Assembly (NCBI RefSeq): GCF_901482695.1
Contig: NZ_LR590484.1
Coordinates: 1,922,001 to 1,986,000, forward strand
Direction of reading: 5' to 3'
From: Sphingobacterium thalpophilum
GTDB taxonomy: Bacteria; Bacteroidota; Bacteroidia; Sphingobacteriales; Sphingobacteriaceae
Length of the DNA stretch: 64,000 bases
In this document: positions 61,408-64,000 of the stretch, piece after piece
Layout of the letters: every line of letters begins with the position of its first letter
Position numbering within the stretch: the first letter of the stretch is position 1
Made by a program: the position numbers and the translations under genes
Notes under the pieces: generated by a model
The model's input: only the letters and a program-made list of their open reading frames with translations
Database searches by the model: none
Told to the model about the DNA's origin: nothing

Positions 61408-62369
61408 TGTTCGATAGTAATATTGGGTTGCCAATCGTTGAATACCTGTTTAAAATCAATCATATCCGCTTCATTCGTCGGTAATTGCTGAGCCCATTTG
61501 ACACGGCTTTGTGACAAAGCACCCGGACCGTGGTTTCTGTATTCGGCGAAGTAGGCCGTCCTTTCATTTGACTCATTGTTCCAGTTATGCCAGCCTTCTG
61601 GCCTGATAAATGGTGGAAGATAACAACGCATAAAAATAACTTTCGCATGGGGGCGCCAAGGCCGTCCCAGATAGAAGCTGTTGCTGTCCTGAGTTCCGGT
61701 TATTTTGCAGTTGTTGAAGATATAGCCATATGCTATATTTTCAGGCGTCGAGGCTGCTGTGATATAACCGCTATCTTTACAGTGTAGCTCACATTGCTCA
61801 AACCATGCTGTGGACGAACCAAATATATAGTCCACAGTACCCTCTATATAACATTGATAATAAAATTGTCTGGCGCCTTTGCCATACGTATATAGAGTGT
61901 CCTGAAATCCCAGAAATCTACAATGAATAAACCGGCTACAGTCTCCGGCAATCCACGCTGCCACCGCCTGGCCTATGCGCCCTGAACTGTTTTCAAAAGT
62001 CAGGTTGATCGCTGTTAAACCGTTTCCATAGCTGTAAAAACTTGCCGAACCTGAAGTGCCGATCTCCTCTCCAAAACGATTTTTCTTTTGCGCGTAATCA
62101 TTGTAACTAATAATCGTTTCGAATCTGTCCTCACCAATTAAAGTGAGCTGCTGTTTGTTTCCAGCAATGGTGATTTTCTCTTGATAAAGCCCCTTCTTGA
62201 TATAGATCACGGTTTCCTTCTTTCGGAAATCAGGTACTGCATTAATCGCTTCCTGAATCGTCCGAAAATCTCCTGAACCATCTTTTGCTACTATAAAGTC
62301 ATAACTTTTCGCCGTGAAAGCAAAGAGGAAGACCGGAAATAGAAAAACTGAAAGTATGATAGCCCGCAT
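61404..62369 (-). CDS. Pectinesterase, CE8
   Basis: A 321-residue secreted enzyme that de-esterifies methyl-galacturonan. Signal: MRAIILSVFLFPVFLFAFTA. The beta helix contains AKDGSGDFRTIQEAINAVPD (about 28-47), QAVAAWIAGDCSRFIHCRFL (about 151-170), GFQDTLYTYGKGARQFYYQC and YIEGTVDYIFGSSTAWFEQC (catalytic-type Asp), and YLGRPWRPHAKVIFM. I chose ATG 62369 for the clean signal; the operator at 62443 lies upstream of it. First gene of the operon. Confidence 0.9.
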   Translation of the reverse strand: MRAIILSVFLFPVFLFAFTAKSYDFIVAKDGSGDFRTIQEAINAVPDFRKKETVIYIKKGLYQEKITIAGNKQQLTLIGEDRFETIISYNDYAQKKNRFGEEIGTSGSASFYSYGNGLTAINLTFENSSGRIGQAVAAWIAGDCSRFIHCRFLGFQDTLYTYGKGARQFYYQCYIEGTVDYIFGSSTAWFEQCELHCKDSGYITAASTPENIAYGYIFNNCKITGTQDSNSFYLGRPWRPHAKVIFMRCYLPPFIRPEGWHNWNNESNERTAYFAEYRNHGPGALSQSRVKWAQQLPTNEADMIDFKQVFNDWQPNITIEQ

Positions 62370-62442
62370 TTCAACACTGTAATTGGTCATTGAAATTACC
62401 AATATTAAAACCGCCATTAAAGAAAATTGCTTAAAATAAATG

Positions 62443-62468
62443 CGCAAACGTTATCGGTGACGTTTGCG
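62443..62468. promoter_or_regulatory. 26-bp near-perfect palindrome, LacI-type operator of pectin operon
   Basis: The half CGCAAACGTTATC is mirrored by GGTGACGTTTGCG with two mismatched pairs. Aligned with the site at 46182 it gives the pattern YGCAAWCGTTRYCGG. It lies upstream of the pectinesterase ATG and follows TATAATTTTTG, a promoter-like stretch on the minus strand (62470-62482). Confidence 0.8.
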
Positions 62469-62573
62469 TAACAAAAATTATAGGCATTGCAGGGTGTTGT
62501 TAGCAAGGGTATGCGGCCCATGGGGAGATTTGAGCCTCTATTTGTAAGTGTTGCATATAAAAAGCAATTTATC

Positions 62574-62581
62574 TAAGTTTG
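62574..62581 (+). promoter_or_regulatory. murF promoter (-7 TAAGTTTG, -33 TTG)
   Basis: TAAGTTTG matches TAnnTTTG and lies 19 bp before ATG 62600. A TTG at 62551-62553 is at a suitable distance (20 bp) for the -33 box. Confidence 0.65.
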
Positions 62582-62599
62582 TTCATCAAATTTCTAAAC

Positions 62600-63901
62600 A
62601 TGGACATCCAATCTTTATATCAGATTTATAAACAGTATCCAAATATTACGACAGATACACGTAAGATCGAAAAGGATAGTATATTTTTTGCGCTCAAAGG
62701 AGCCAATTTCAATGGAAATACCTTTGCAGCACAAGCGTTAGAAATCGGAGCGAAGTATGTTGTCATTGATGAAGAAATTTATAAGGCTGGGGAAGAATAT
62801 ATTTTGGTGAATGATGTGCTGCAAGCCTTACAGGAACTGGCGAAGCACCATCGTCGGCAGTTAGATATTCCGGTCATCGGCGTTACGGGAACAAACGGAA
62901 AGACAACAACCAAGGAGTTATTGTATTCCGTTGTTTCTCAAAAATATAAGACGTACGCGACAAAAGGCAATCTCAATAATCATATCGGTGTACCCTTAAC
63001 GGTATTGGCTATCGATGAGTCGGTTGAAATTGCCATTATAGAAATGGGGGCCAACCATCTGAAAGAGATTGCTTTTTTATGTGATATTGCACAGCCGACA
63101 CATGGGCTGATCTCCAATGTGGGCAAAGCACATTTAGAAGGCTTTGGATCGTTTGAAGGAGTAAAAAAAACAAAGGGTGAATTGTACGATTGGCTGCAGG
63201 ATCATGAAGGTATATTGTTCCTACAGGCAGACAATCCTCATCTTAAGGAAATGGCGGCCGCACGCAAAATAAGCAAGACTATCACTTATGGATTCTCTGA
63301 AGACAACGATGTGATCGGCAAGCTTCTGAAAGCGACGCCACTGTTACAGATTGCATGGAAGCGAAAAGGCGAGGAGCGAGTTTACGAAGTCGATACACAG
63401 TTGACCGGTTCTTATAATACTGAAAACTTTTTGGCAGCGATAGCCGTAGGCCTGCATTTTGCGATTTCTGCCGAAGCGATCAATAAGGGTATTGAAGGCT
63501 ATGCGCCCACCAACAATCGTTCACAAATCATGAACACGGCTTATAATACAGTCATTTGTGATTATTATAATGCCAATGCGACCAGCATGGCTGCTGCTTT
63601 AGATAATATCCGGGTGATAGAAGCACAGAAAAAGGCTATTATCTTAGGTGACATGTTTGAATTGGGGGCTGAGTCTTTTGCGGAACACCGCAAACTTGTC
63701 GAGCAAGTAAAAACGGTAGATGCTGATCGCAAAATCTTTGTTGGGAAAGCATTTTTCGAGCACTGTCACGAAGGAGCTGAGTTCTATGAAACGACGGATC
63801 AGGCAAGGGCAGCATTGGAGACGAACCCCGTCAAAGGAGCTACCGTATTATTGAAAGCCTCCCGTGGTATGGCATTCGAAAATTTGATTGGTGTCTTATA
63901 G
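62600..63901 (+). CDS. murF: UDP-MurNAc-tripeptide--D-Ala-D-Ala ligase
   Basis: A 433-residue cytoplasmic ligase that adds D-Ala-D-Ala to the peptidoglycan precursor. Seen: ITTDTRKIEKDSIFFALKGA (about 16-35, substrate-binding), P-loop VIGVTGTNGKTTTKELL (about 92-108), NLNNHIGVPLTVL, IIEMGANHLKEI and the late NNRSQIM. ATG 62600 is preferred over TTG 62579, which lies inside the -7 box. Length fits the family. Confidence 0.95.
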   Translation: MDIQSLYQIYKQYPNITTDTRKIEKDSIFFALKGANFNGNTFAAQALEIGAKYVVIDEEIYKAGEEYILVNDVLQALQELAKHHRRQLDIPVIGVTGTNGKTTTKELLYSVVSQKYKTYATKGNLNNHIGVPLTVLAIDESVEIAIIEMGANHLKEIAFLCDIAQPTHGLISNVGKAHLEGFGSFEGVKKTKGELYDWLQDHEGILFLQADNPHLKEMAAARKISKTITYGFSEDNDVIGKLLKATPLLQIAWKRKGEERVYEVDTQLTGSYNTENFLAAIAVGLHFAISAEAINKGIEGYAPTNNRSQIMNTAYNTVICDYYNANATSMAAALDNIRVIEAQKKAIILGDMFELGAESFAEHRKLVEQVKTVDADRKIFVGKAFFEHCHEGAEFYETTDQARAALETNPVKGATVLLKASRGMAFENLIGVL

Positions 63902-64000
63902 CTTATCCAGGCATCATGTGTAACCCTGTTTTGTCTCATTGCGCCTAGCCTAGCAGATGCATTAGTTTTGTCATATAAGCATTAAATGTTGACAAAAAAG

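Overview
The window looks like chromosome of a Bacteroidota member, most likely Sphingobacteriaceae (Sphingobacterium-like). Reasons: nuoLMN order, CarboxypepD-regulatory/DUF5686 and OMP beta-barrel proteins, many SPII lipoproteins, promoter -7 boxes of the TAnnTTTG type, a Bacteroidota-type GapN, and a grasp-with-spasm peptide system. The genus is inference.

Layout. 1-7.1 kb: end of the respiratory complex I operon (nuoL C-terminus, nuoM, nuoN), a DUF5686 outer-membrane protein and an enoyl-CoA hydratase. 7.1-17.5 kb: an accessory zone with low coding density and decayed genes. It holds a truncated HExxH metalloprotease and a secreted neighbour, a membrane-anchored TPR/HTH regulator, then a small DUF3244 protein, a lipoprotein resembling aerolysin-type pore formers, a MACPF-domain lipoprotein and a small lipoprotein. 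Fragments of an AraC-type HTH gene and an ISAon1-type transposase follow.

17.6-29.7 kb: a 12-kb island bounded by a 24-bp direct repeat of the 3' end of tRNA-Glu (17611-17634 and 29618-29641). A truncated tyrosine integrase lies beside the intact tRNA. The island carries a graspetide-type RiPP cluster: a GG-leader precursor, a C39-peptidase ABC exporter with its HlyD partner, and a seven-gene operon in which every neighbouring pair overlaps (ATP-grasp ligase, 71-aa protein, SPASM maturase, two related GT-like proteins, DUF6624, XRE regulator). A divergent GT51 transglycosylase is also present.

29.8-45 kb: ordinary genes (PPTase, dcd, MBL hydrolase, glycosyltransferase, mprF, LLM oxidoreductase, miaE, rlmN, comF, vanZ-like, padR-pspC, outer-membrane receptor). 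A 30-bp palindrome lies on the padR promoter.

45-62.4 kb: a pectin locus. It has a LacI-type regulator, a CE12 esterase, gapN and a long minus-strand operon: pectinesterase, GH28, GH105-DUF4350, PL10, uxaB, uxaA, uxaC, kdgK, eda, exuT. Together these could take methyl-esterified pectin to galacturonate, KDG, KDPG, and pyruvate plus glyceraldehyde-3-phosphate, which GapN could oxidise. Matching palindromes beside lacI and upstream of the operon suggest one regulon. The window closes with murF.
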